Origin: Stephanodiscus triporus
Lineage: Eukaryota; Bacillariophyta; Thalassiosirophyceae; Thalassiosirales; Thalassiosiraceae
Direction of reading: 5' to 3'
Length of the DNA stretch: 14,677 bases
NCBI GenBank assembly: GCA_036939755.1
Contig: JALLAZ010000507.1
Coordinates: 1-14,677, forward strand
Below the pieces are notes generated by a model, which had not been told where the DNA came from, searched no databases, and saw only the letters and a program-made list of their open reading frames with translations. Positions 1 through 8,755 of the stretch are shown in pieces. The first letter of the stretch is position 1. Each line of letters begins with the position of its first letter. The translations under genes and the position numbers were made by a program.

Positions 1-1
1 A

Positions 2-25
2 CGGGAAAAAAAGAGATTTTTCCCG
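2..25. repeat. perfect 9-bp hairpin at left edge
   Basis: The arms CGGGAAAAA (2-10) and TTTTTCCCG (17-25) are exact reverse complements around a six-base loop. Transcribed, this would be an A/U plus G/C stem. It lies upstream of the PDE gene and could belong to the 3' end of a gene beyond the window or be chance. Nothing else is recognisable between it and the start codon at 234. Confidence 0.5.
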
Positions 26-233
26 CAGGACAATTGTACTGGGCACTGTAGTACCATACGATATGTAAGCAGCGACCTTCATGAACTTGTGCTCTGTTTG
101 AGTGTCTCCTCTCAACTTCTACTACTACTCTGGTACGCCGTCCAATACCGCTGTCCGAAGGCTCGTTTAGATTGAGAGTGGAGGGACGGACAAAGCCGAC
201 ATCGCCCAGGTACCGGCACATTGCTGCGTTAGA

Positions 234-3200
234 ATGAACGGGACCGACAGATTTGATCCCTTCTTGGAATCCAACAATAATGCCCACGCGCCGTTGGCAA
301 TTGAAGAGGGCGCCATCAACCTGGGAGGTCTATCGAAAAGCAGGGAAGGCAGGGGGAAGTTTGGTCTCAAAAGCAGCTTGCGACGAAAGACCGATGAAAC
401 CAACAAGAAAATCACCGGCTCTAGGTTATGGAAAAGGGATGTAAGTTTTGGTCCATTAAGACTTTCCACGAAGAAAACTCCACGATTTCGGTCCTTGCCC
501 GCAAATTTAGATGATGTACTTCCTGAGACTTCCCGCATAAACGCCCGCCGCGGCACGGATCTTGAAGACGAATCGGAATGTCAACCGGATTTCACGCAGA
601 CGATGGGGGACGACGTCGTTTCCAAGAAAAGGAGCATGACATCCCGTCGTAGTGGTGTCGATGTGAATACCCTGACCATGGGCCTCGATGCCGAATCGGC
701 CAATTTCCTGGATTTTATGACCCAGGCCAAATGCGAAGACTGGCTGAGATCGCTATGCCGGAGAGACCCCCGGGCCTGCATCAAGACGTTCTTCGACGAC
801 GTGGCGCGCGACGGGGCAGATCGCATCGAGGAGGATAACGGCTTCCAGCCGGAGTTGTTGAGCCCTCTCCTGGCGATGTTTCAAAGATCCAGCGTTTTCA
901 GCGTGTGGCGCCCGACAAGCGTCGACTCAATTAGAAAGATGATGACCGGGCAGGGCACGGGGAAGGGCCTAGACATCAAGGGGAAGTCGGCGAAGAAGGG
1001 GAAGCTCAGCGCCTACGTGCCCTTTATGCAGATTCACGAGGACGGTCATAAGACGAAAATCCGATCGCTCCCCCGGGATGGGAGGATTCGCGTCTTCTAC
1101 AAGAAACGGGAGGCGAGGGATAAGGCGCATATTATCCTGTCCGAGGTGATGAGGGATATGATAGCGGCGACGGATGCTGCCAGTTTGAGTCGGGCCAAGA
1201 GCGACAGAATGTCCAATGATTATCACGCCCAGGACGAAGACACAGCTGTCTCCCGGATCATCTCGTCCCTACGACGCGCGAGTGACCCCCCCCACCCGGG
1301 ACGTCTCGACTTGCAAGAATTAAGCATTGTCAACGAATGGGTAATGGACAACCCTTCCATCATATTAATCGATGATTACATTCCGAATTGCTTTGGGCTG
1401 GATTTACCCAAACGTCTATTTTGGGAGGGCTATGTCATGCGCGCGAAGGATATTAGTCGGGAACCCGGATCGATGTACGATACCGGCCGGCCGTCTCGGG
1501 CCTCTTTCCAAGACATGAATTTCGCTGCCATAAAGAATGAGTGGAAAGAAGATTCGCCCCGTGCCGTGGTTTGGCAGTACACAGATCCCTACCTTCCACC
1601 TAACGAGCCAGATCCCGATCCAATGATGCCCCAAACGTTACTCATGGCCTACGAAGAGAATGGGCGTGTTATGCCGGTTGTATCAGACTTTGACTGCTTC
1701 TTGTTGGGAACACGGGGGGTGCGGTTTCAAAACCATTTGCCGAAAGTTCAAGTGGAATTAGTGCACGAAATGATCAGCGGCGTCGAAAAAATTCTCAAAG
1801 ACCGCAAAGAGGGGGAAGCCAAAAATTGGACGGCAAGCTGGCTTAACGTAATGAAGCACAACAAGAGTCACATCACAATGCCAAAATATGGATTTGGGGA
1901 TCCTAAGTCATATGCAATCATGAAGCATGCTGTGCATAGGCTTGAGGAATTTGGCGCCGTTCGACATGGAGCAGAGTGTTTCAACTTCTATTTTCCCCAA
2001 GAGCTCGATGACGAATTTCTTGTTGTAAGGGGAACCGGTTCAAACCTTCCCATCCCAAAATACAAATATATGAAAGTGAACGAGCTCCAGAATTTTCTCT
2101 CTGGGTGCATTGACCTTGGCTTTTGTTTTCCGTTGAACCCTAAATGGGTTCTTTGTGATGCTGGCTGGAAAGCCTTATGGGACAAACTCACTGGTAGCAA
2201 CCACCCTAATGTCCAGCTCTCCATCAACGCGTGGTATCCACCAGGCTCTGGTTTGAAAGAACGCATTGAGGACATCCACCGACAATACCCCGAAGGGTTT
2301 GAAAGTGACCACAGTGATAGGAAACAGGGCACTCAGGCATGGGATGAGGCCGAACTCGCTCTTGAAAGGTATAAACGAATTCAACGCGCTAAGCGAAAGC
2401 TTTGGTGTTTCCTGTCATTTATCAGCATTTTGCAACAAAGCCAGGAAAAGGTGCTCGCTCGCCATGCTGCAGCTCAATCTATCAAAGACGTTGAGGTAAA
2501 AGAAGGTTCCAATGTGAAGGGAACAGAACCTAGCCATCGTGCTGTGAAATGGTCAACTGCGACTACATATATAACAGATGAGTGTAATATTGAAGCCATT
2601 GAGCCACCTACTGATGATACGCGTGCTAAGTTTGGTGAATGGAACACCCATTTGCGCACTCAATCGGCTGAAAGCCTTTGTCGTAGGACTAGTAGCCTGT
2701 CGTCGAGTGCTGAGGATGATAACATCGATGTCATTGACTCAATACTGAACAGTTTTGAATTATTGTCAGACCACCAAAAAGTCGGGCTTCAAAGAATCCG
2801 TGAGCAGCTTGCCAATCCGCCGAGGATTCATACCCGACGTGAAAGAAGACACTCTTCAGCTGACGGACGCATTAGCAACACAGCCACGGTGTTTGATGAG
2901 GTCCCAGCATTCATCTTAAATGAATACGGGGGTCTTAAGGGTGATGCACCAACATTCTTCAAGGATCAAGTCAAGAAAAGAGTGAATGCACATCGCCTTA
3001 TGGGCGCTAATAGATGCGGAGAAAAGTGGTCTCCTTGCGGAAATGAGCACTTTCTGCCTGTCGAGTGGACAACATTGAACCCAGAATCAAAGCGGAGGCT
3101 AGCTGAAATGTTGTCATTTGATGCAGTTTCACGCTGGGATTTCAATATGGTAGAATTTGCCAAATTATCCAATGGTTCTCCTTTGCTTTTTGTCGGATGG

Positions 3201-4196
3201 GCAATCATGGGATCACCATTTTCACAGCAAGCCATGGCAATCGATTTTGGACAAGATTCCAGAGTCGAAACAAATGGCTACAATTTCGTTACTCAATTCT
3301 CTATTCATATGCCAATTCTCTGTTCTTTTTTTAGAACGGTAGAAGCTGACTACCTCGCGAATCCTTACCACAACAACACTCACGCAGCAGATGTTCTGCA
3401 GACAATAAATACAATGCTTCAGCTTGGAGGAAAAGAATATGCCTCCTCTCCGCTTGACCTTTTCTCGATATTAGTGGCAGCTGCGATCCATGACGTCAGG
3501 CACCCAGGGCTCAATAACAACTTTCAAATCAACACTCACTCCGAGCTTGCAATTCAGTTTAATGATATCTCTGTTCTTGAGAACAATAGCATCACGTGGC
3601 TTTTCAAGAAACTGTTGGGGCCAAATAGAGATTTCACCATTGATATTTTCAATGGACTTTCAGATGAGCAATTCTCGAAAATGCGAGTCATTATAATCCG
3701 ATCAGTATTGGAAACTGATATGACTCATCACTTTTCTCTGCTGAAGAGGATGGGGCTCCACCAAGAGATGCTGAGGGGTAAAGAAACAGAAGAATGGTTT
3801 AAATCATACACCATTGAAGGAGTGAAGTATGATCCATCGATAGATATGCTTTGTTTCCTCTTGCATCAAGCAGACATATCAAATCCCGCAAAGCCATTTC
3901 CTTTGTTCACTTTATGGGCTGAAAAAATACTTGAAGAAAGTTATGCACAAGGGGATCAGGAGGCATCCCTATCGTTGTCTAAGTCTCCGCTCTGTGACCG
4001 ATTGACAACGGACAAGAAACAGTCTCAACTTGGATTCATTAAATTTGTTGTACAGCCTTCTTATCAACTGTTGGGTGACATTTTACCCCTATTCGAGAAA
4101 ACAGTATCCCCTTACATAGAGAGAAGTCTTGAATATTGGGAGGAATACAAAAACGGTGATTCGTTTCGAGATGGTAGACGCAAAACTTTTGGGTGA
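234..4196 (+). CDS. putative class II nucleotidyl cyclase-like domain fused to 3',5'-cyclic nucleotide phosphodiesterase (1320 aa)
   Basis: Single uninterrupted exon. An in-frame stop at 168-170 makes ATG 234 the first available start. The C-terminal third is a class I PDE that hydrolyses cAMP and/or cGMP: HNNTHAAD carries the proton donor H1046 and metal ligand H1050, HDVRHPG gives H1086/D1087, HQADISNP gives D1214, and SQLGF gives the invariant purine-clamp Q1265. The spacings 36 (H1050-H1086) and 51 (D1214-Q1265) equal those of human PDE4. Residues about 210-660 carry, in order, R226 (WRP), the Lys loop K244/K249/K251, the Asp pair D485/D487 (SDFD), then H578-G-A-E with N584 six residues on. 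This is the signature order of edema factor/CyaA/ExoY-type cyclases. The usual Glu at His+11 is Gln (Q589), and the insertion between Lys loop and Asp pair is about 100 residues longer than usual. The N-terminal 150 residues are basic and probably disordered; a low-complexity linker lies at about 740-930. No membrane segment is seen. PDE is near certain; cyclase homology is inferred from motifs. Confidence 0.95.
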   Translation: MNGTDRFDPFLESNNNAHAPLAIEEGAINLGGLSKSREGRGKFGLKSSLRRKTDETNKKITGSRLWKRDVSFGPLRLSTKKTPRFRSLPANLDDVLPETSRINARRGTDLEDESECQPDFTQTMGDDVVSKKRSMTSRRSGVDVNTLTMGLDAESANFLDFMTQAKCEDWLRSLCRRDPRACIKTFFDDVARDGADRIEEDNGFQPELLSPLLAMFQRSSVFSVWRPTSVDSIRKMMTGQGTGKGLDIKGKSAKKGKLSAYVPFMQIHEDGHKTKIRSLPRDGRIRVFYKKREARDKAHIILSEVMRDMIAATDAASLSRAKSDRMSNDYHAQDEDTAVSRIISSLRRASDPPHPGRLDLQELSIVNEWVMDNPSIILIDDYIPNCFGLDLPKRLFWEGYVMRAKDISREPGSMYDTGRPSRASFQDMNFAAIKNEWKEDSPRAVVWQYTDPYLPPNEPDPDPMMPQTLLMAYEENGRVMPVVSDFDCFLLGTRGVRFQNHLPKVQVELVHEMISGVEKILKDRKEGEAKNWTASWLNVMKHNKSHITMPKYGFGDPKSYAIMKHAVHRLEEFGAVRHGAECFNFYFPQELDDEFLVVRGTGSNLPIPKYKYMKVNELQNFLSGCIDLGFCFPLNPKWVLCDAGWKALWDKLTGSNHPNVQLSINAWYPPGSGLKERIEDIHRQYPEGFESDHSDRKQGTQAWDEAELALERYKRIQRAKRKLWCFLSFISILQQSQEKVLARHAAAQSIKDVEVKEGSNVKGTEPSHRAVKWSTATTYITDECNIEAIEPPTDDTRAKFGEWNTHLRTQSAESLCRRTSSLSSSAEDDNIDVIDSILNSFELLSDHQKVGLQRIREQLANPPRIHTRRERRHSSADGRISNTATVFDEVPAFILNEYGGLKGDAPTFFKDQVKKRVNAHRLMGANRCGEKWSPCGNEHFLPVEWTTLNPESKRRLAEMLSFDAVSRWDFNMVEFAKLSNGSPLLFVGWAIMGSPFSQQAMAIDFGQDSRVETNGYNFVTQFSIHMPILCSFFRTVEADYLANPYHNNTHAADVLQTINTMLQLGGKEYASSPLDLFSILVAAAIHDVRHPGLNNNFQINTHSELAIQFNDISVLENNSITWLFKKLLGPNRDFTIDIFNGLSDEQFSKMRVIIIRSVLETDMTHHFSLLKRMGLHQEMLRGKETEEWFKSYTIEGVKYDPSIDMLCFLLHQADISNPAKPFPLFTLWAEKILEESYAQGDQEASLSLSKSPLCDRLTTDKKQSQLGFIKFVVQPSYQLLGDILPLFEKTVSPYIERSLEYWEEYKNGDSFRDGRRKTFG
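840..2240 (+). other. class II (edema factor/CyaA/ExoY-like) nucleotidyl cyclase-like region of the PDE fusion
   Basis: This covers roughly residues 203-669 of the fusion protein. Landmarks are R226 (codon 909-911), K244-x4-K249-x-K251 (963-986), D485-F-D487 (1686-1694), H578-G-A-E-x-x-N584 (1965-1985), and a downstream FPLNPKW. R-to-K spacing is 18 against 17 in edema factor (R329/K346). Asp-pair-to-His spacing is 93 against 86 in edema factor and 108 in CyaA, as I recall those numbers. K249 sits where edema factor has catalytic His351. No profile search was possible, so catalytic activity is unproven. Confidence 0.6.
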
Positions 4197-4401
4197 CATC
4201 ACCCCTAATCCAACAGACTTCACTACATTTGGAGAAGTCGTAAATATTAGGAAGAACATCATTATGTCTATGTCAAATTATGAGTATTATGACTATCGAA
4301 TTTGCTTTTTTCCTTTACAACGTTCAAACAAAAATGAAAGTGTAACATCAAGTTGATACAATGCATCTTTCATTTTGCAACTAACGAGAGACGAAGAGAC
4401 A

Positions 4402-7400
4402 TTAAACAATCTTTCCTGAGTCTAACATCTTGGCACCATCAACCATAGCAGTGCTCTTAAAAGAGTCCCTTCTGATTTCAGGTTCTGCTATTTTTGGCTC
4501 AGTCAGGACTGGTTGCCGGTAAACATCAGAACTAAATGTTGACTGGACATTCGTCTTTGCATCAAGTTCTACCGCCTTTTCGACGCTTATGCAATTTCCC
4601 GGATTAACGTATAGAGTCTTAAACACATCCATCATTTTCACAGTTATCAATGGCAATGGAAACCTGCAATCAAGTTGAGACATCTCTGTTGAGAACAAAA
4701 TAATTCTGCCCAGCTCTTGGATGCACTTACATTAATAGCGCCTGTAAGAAGAGTGTGATTTACCCAAACACAACCACAGTTGTCAGACATAAGTGAAGAA
4801 TGCAAACGATACAATTGATTCTGACGAGCTTACCTGATAAAATCCTCCCCGTATTATAGAATATCCTATGAGAGTCAGTTGACCACAAACTAAACCAATC
4901 AAAGTACGGTGGCATGCCATTGGGAACATAGTACCACCAGACTCATACGTTGGACTGAAGACCAGGAGAATCTGATTCTTATAAAGAAGCCAACTGCAAA
5001 GGAAGAACGCCGCCCCAACTGGAAGAATTATTGGAGAAATGCAGGAGTACACAAAACAAATAACTATGACCAGAAGGAGATTTGGGTACTCCCAACCAAA
5101 CCACAGCTTCACGAAGAGAAAATAGTTAGGAACGAGGGGAGTAGTAGAGCATGACAACGCAATCACAGTTGTAATTTACCTGACAAAACATTCGAGGATA
5201 ATATGCTTCGTCGATCTCGGCCTGTGTCATGTACTTTTCCCGAAAGCAAAGCTTGATGGACACCAACCGCGTAAGGGGGCCAAAACGGAGCAATATCAAA
5301 GGCAACCCAGCGAGAATTTTCGTCATGATGAACGTTGCGAAGTAACCAACGACATTCGGAAGTGTCTTGCCTAAGATAGCGAGCATGTTGCCAGGATGTT
5401 CAACGATTTCTCCTAGAGAATCAAGAATTGAGCCCGCTGTAACAGTGATGAAAACATTGGCAAGCTGGGGCAGGTGCACAAGTAAATTGAGTAAGCGGAA
5501 ATGATAATACTCTTTAATGCAAGAGATGTCACTGAGTAGTAACTTACTTGATAATAAAAGTACCGGCCGATGATAGATTTTTGGACGTCAGATTCGGTCT
5601 TTCTATCTTCATAGTGACGTGCAACACCATAGAACACGAAAGGAAGGATCGAAATCAGGCTGAGAAGCAACACGACGGGCAGGTAGCCATTCACCTGGAA
5701 AGATTAGATTTACAAAACATATGGTGCGTGAGAATATTATTAGGCGGATAAAGATATTTTGTACTCAAGAACAGCTTACGAATGCTGCAATGTCACCACC
5801 ATTGAGAGTAGCAATCCAGGCCATACCTGGGACAGTAGCTGAGACAAAAAAAATAGCACAGGAGTTGCATACCTCAATTAGAAATCAAAGTCGACGCAGA
5901 AATGATGCGAGGATGAGAAAATGAAGAAAATCTTACCTATTTGGTCGGCAGTTGCTAGCGCCTGATTAAGACGATTGTAGGCAACGTTAAGTTCACGTTA
6001 ATTAGAAACAACCGAGTCAGAATGAGTACGGAAACGAGATTCAACGACTGCCTTACCTGGATACTGGCAACTGGGATAGACCAAAGCAAAGCCCCAAGGC
6101 CCAGCAAAACATTTGCGGTCCATTCGCGCCCTCTACATTGGGAAGATAAAATACAAACGGTGTATCAGAATCCTGGCACAGACAGGAATACATCGGGCAG
6201 AACGAAAAATACAAGTGCAAACGACTTACTTGCTCCATCCAAGACTAACGTGGGCATTCTCCCAAATGATGTCCCTCGGTTCTGGCGCCATAGTCACTAC
6301 CAATACGTCGGGCTTGTGAAATAATGGTGTTTTGACTGCGCAAGCCAGGGTGGAGAGGTCGTTGAATGTAACGAAACCCGTAGAAGACATTGTCACGCCA
6401 ACGACACTATCGACCACTTCCTGCGAAGCGACGGCGGATGAGAAATACATCACGGGGAGAGTAGCATTATTATTTTGGAGAGTTCAGAAAAGAGGGATAT
6501 CACACTCGATTCAATGTAAGCACTCACATCGATATTCTGCTGGACAAGGTTAATCGCGCCAGAGATGAAGTCTATTCCCATTCGATCCAGGATCGTGAGT
6601 AGCAACGGTTTCCTCCTCGTGGAAGACGAGCCAAATCCGGTAATCAGACCATCGTCCTCGCCGTGGGAGGATCTCTTTTTTTTTCGTTGCGGAAGCGAAA
6701 ACGCAAAAGACGTTGGTGAAGGGGGGGGGGGGACGAGGCGCGTGAACACGTATCGTGTCCGAGAAGAAAGAGGAAAAGGACGGGGACAGCACGCACCAAA
6801 GTCGACTCCGCCGCGGCGGACACCCTGTCTATGGCGTGGGATATCCACCGCGACGCTCGGGCCGGGTCGTCCCCGGTCTTGGCGAGATCGATCTTGTCGC
6901 GCTGCATCCCGGCGACGCGCTCGTTCATCGCGCTAAGCTCCCGGCCGTAGTACCCGATGGAATCGACGTACTCCCCCCGTTCGGGCAGGCGGCCCAGGAC
7001 CGCGGTATTGTCGTAATCGTCGTCGTCGTCGACGACGACGGCGTTCCTGCTGCTGAAAAGAAGGGCGAGCGCGTCGGACGTGCGCCAGGAGGAGGGCGCG
7101 GGGCGGGGCGTATTAGGGGGCCATGCGGCGTGATGGGGGGGGGAGAAAAAAAAAGGCAAAATACCACCGACGGGGCACTCGGAAACTATGAAAAACTCAC
7201 CCCCCGCAAGAAGACGGCGCGAATATCGGCGACGTCTCGATACCGCAGCACCTCAGCCTCTTCCTCCCCACGACGTGACGGGGCCTGCGCCCGCGCACCT
7301 CGAGGCTGACCATGCTCTTCTCGAGACGTCGGAGCACCCTCTTCCTCTTGCGACTCTCGCGCTCCAGGTCCGGTAGATTGAGAACGACGGCCGTCGAGTG

Positions 7401-8489
7401 GACCTTGCGGGGGAATAGCCTCGAGAAGTAATCGAACAGCGCGCCGTCGCTCCGGAGCTCGTGGGGTATGCGCTCGACGATCAGGGAGTACATGTGCTGC
7501 CGTCCGAGGACGTTACCCTCCCCCCTCGCTAGGAAGTCGACTCGACACTCGAGGTAGTGCTTGTACTCCTCGCTCATGAGGAAGATCACGTACAGCGTCT
7601 GCAGCCAAACGAACGCCGCCGGCGCCCATAATCGCTGCGATCCCTGGGCGATGTTCGCCATGGATAGGAAGTACCACCCCGCCGCGCCGCCGTCGCCGGT
7701 GGCGTACACCGGCCAGAGTATTATCATCCCCCACAGGGCCGACGTGAAGGTGATGCGGAAGCAAAGTCGGACGTAACGCAGGAACATGTACGAGTCGAGT
7801 CCACCGACTGTTCGCACGGTCGACCACGAGGCGCGGACGACCCCGGGAACCCAGCCGAGGAGGGAGGAGCCGACGTTGATCGCGGGGGCGTCGGGACGGG
7901 ATCGAGACGACGACGACGACGACGACAATGACGACGATCCGACCGACGACGACGACGACGACGGCATCGCCCCGGCGGTCCTCGGCGAATAGACCGCGGG
8001 GAACCACCTCCGAAAGGCCTCGTAGCAGCCGACGAGGATGACGAATATGAACATGTTGGCGTACAGCGCCGTCATGAACGCGGAGGTGTTGACGTCCTTG
8101 GTGTAGTTCGACGTGTAGGGATCGTAGGACGACGCGGACGACGAATAATACGACGACGACGCCCCGTACCCGTAGTAGCTGTCCGGCTGATGCTGCTGCT
8201 GCTGCTGTTGCTGCTGCTCGTGTTGGCCGATCCCGAACATGCTCTCGACGTTGTGCTCGAATTGCTCCTGTTGATTCGTCGCGGTCTGGGAGTCGACGTA
8301 CCAGTTATTCTGCTGCTGCTGCTGCTGCCGCCGATCTTGCTGCGGCTGCCGTCGCGTCAGATCTCGTCGCGGCAGATCTTGCTGCAATAGAAAACGCGGG
8401 ACGTCGCCATCGTCATGCCAAGACTCCGACGAGCCATCCATCGTCGTTGGATTGTGGCCGGCAACGGAGTTCATCATTTTCGTATTCAT
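4402..8489 (-). CDS. CSC1/OSCA/TMEM63-type membrane channel, 12 exons, about 1000 aa
   Basis: Predicted hyperosmolality- or tension-gated cation channel of the CSC1/OSCA/TMEM63 (DUF221) family. Exons in coding order, from GT-AG sites and phase: 8489-7201, 7052-6797, 6656-6528, 6420-6230, 6132-6057, 5961-5937, 5838-5780, 5694-5548, 5464-5180, 5106-4834, 4741-4731, 4663-4402. They total 3003 nt and stay in one frame. Exon 3 could instead begin at 6674. The N-terminus (about residues 1-130) is rich in Gln, Ser and Tyr. Three hydrophobic helices follow in exon 1, beginning TSAFMTALYANMFIF. Then come the long cytosolic loop with PRHVVGR and TGFVTF, and a multi-helix pore region with WSIPVASIQ, GRYFYYQLANVF, YPNLLLVIVICFVY and YESGG, all family hallmarks. 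The C-terminal tail is short and hydrophilic. Exons 6 and 11 are microexons. Composition falls from very GC-rich in exons 1-3 to near-balanced downstream. It converges with the PDE gene (205-nt gap) and diverges from the thioesterase gene. Confidence 0.88.
4731..4741 (-). other. 11-nt microexon (exon 11 of the CSC1-like gene)
   Basis: On the minus strand this is GCGCTATTAAT, preceded by CTTCTTACAG and followed by GTAAGT, both near-consensus splice sites. Exon 10 ends in phase 0. The eleven bases give Ala-Leu-Leu plus two bases that complete Met with the G opening exon 12. The result reads FYQ-ALLM-FPLPLITV, as family members do between these two helices. Skipping it puts exon 12 out of frame with an early stop. 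Confidence 0.75.
5937..5961 (-). other. 25-nt microexon (exon 6 of the CSC1-like gene)
   Basis: It encodes A-L-A-T-A-D-Q-I plus one base, flanked by TTAATCAG and GTAAGA. It joins PVASIQ (exon 5) to the TVPGMAWI segment (exon 7) in phase 0/1, matching the family's continuous helix-loop at this place. Confidence 0.72.
7041..7062 (-). promoter_or_regulatory. tandem CAGCAGCAG splice acceptor of intron 1, CSC1-like gene
   Basis: The minus strand reads CTTCTTTTCAG followed directly by two more CAG triplets. Each AG is a possible acceptor, and use of the second or third would drop one or two residues (Ser or Ser-Arg region) without changing frame. The first AG, after the pyrimidine stretch, is the likeliest; its exon starts at 7052. 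Confidence 0.5.
8191..8218. repeat. CTG/CAG trinucleotide tract encoding poly-Gln
   Basis: Nearly uninterrupted CTG units on the plus strand encode a run of eight Gln in the N-terminal cytosolic or lumenal extension of the CSC1-like protein, just after GQHE. One TTG unit interrupts the run. Confidence 0.9.
8311..8328. repeat. second CTG/CAG tract encoding poly-Gln
   Basis: Six TGC units on the plus strand encode a second Gln run, about 30 codons nearer the N-terminus of the CSC1-like protein than the first run. Slippage here would change length without breaking frame. Confidence 0.88.
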
Positions 8490-8755
8490 GAATTCATGAA
8501 CTGCCGCCGCCGCCGCCGCCTGCCTCGAACAACAGCAGGACTCCTCACGGGGTACTTCTACAAAGAGGTTGGACGAGGCCGGCGTTTTTGGGTCACAAAA
8601 ACACGCACAAGAAAGTCACTGTGACTATATTCATAGTCATACGGGGGCCCGCCTCCCTAACCTCTCTCTTTTTTTGCGCACCAAAATCTCCCTCATCCGC
8701 GCTAGGTACGGTAGGCTCTATCTTTATATTTTTTCTTCGCTCTCCACTCGATCGG
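8490..8755. promoter_or_regulatory. bidirectional promoter between the CSC1-like and thioesterase genes
   Basis: This 266-nt stretch separates two divergent start codons. It contains a palindrome cluster at 8614-8639 and a TATA-like TTTATATTTT at 8723-8732, about 25 bases before the first plausible thioesterase ATG (8756). That closeness suggests that either transcription begins very near 8756 or the real start codon is ATG 8831. Confidence 0.45.
8614..8639. promoter_or_regulatory. overlapping palindromes built of AGTCA/TGACT half-sites
   Basis: AGTCAC-T-GTGACT (8614-8626) is a perfect 13-bp palindrome. TGACTAT-ATTC-ATAGTCA (8622-8639) is a perfect 7-bp inverted repeat sharing the middle half-site. 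Three TGACT-type half-sites within 26 bp resemble bZIP (AP-1/GCN4-like) binding sites. The binding protein is not known. Confidence 0.5.

Noticed and set aside
4129..4356. 75-codon plus-strand ORF overlapping the PDE stop
   Set aside because: It overlaps the PDE C-terminus out of frame and continues into AT-rich 3' sequence with no features.
6644..7309. Long open frames on both strands in the GC-rich region, including a 184-codon plus-strand frame
   Set aside because: They span the exon 2/intron region of the CSC1-like gene. GC-rich DNA has few stops, and only the minus-strand frame with YVDSIGYYGREL matches the family.
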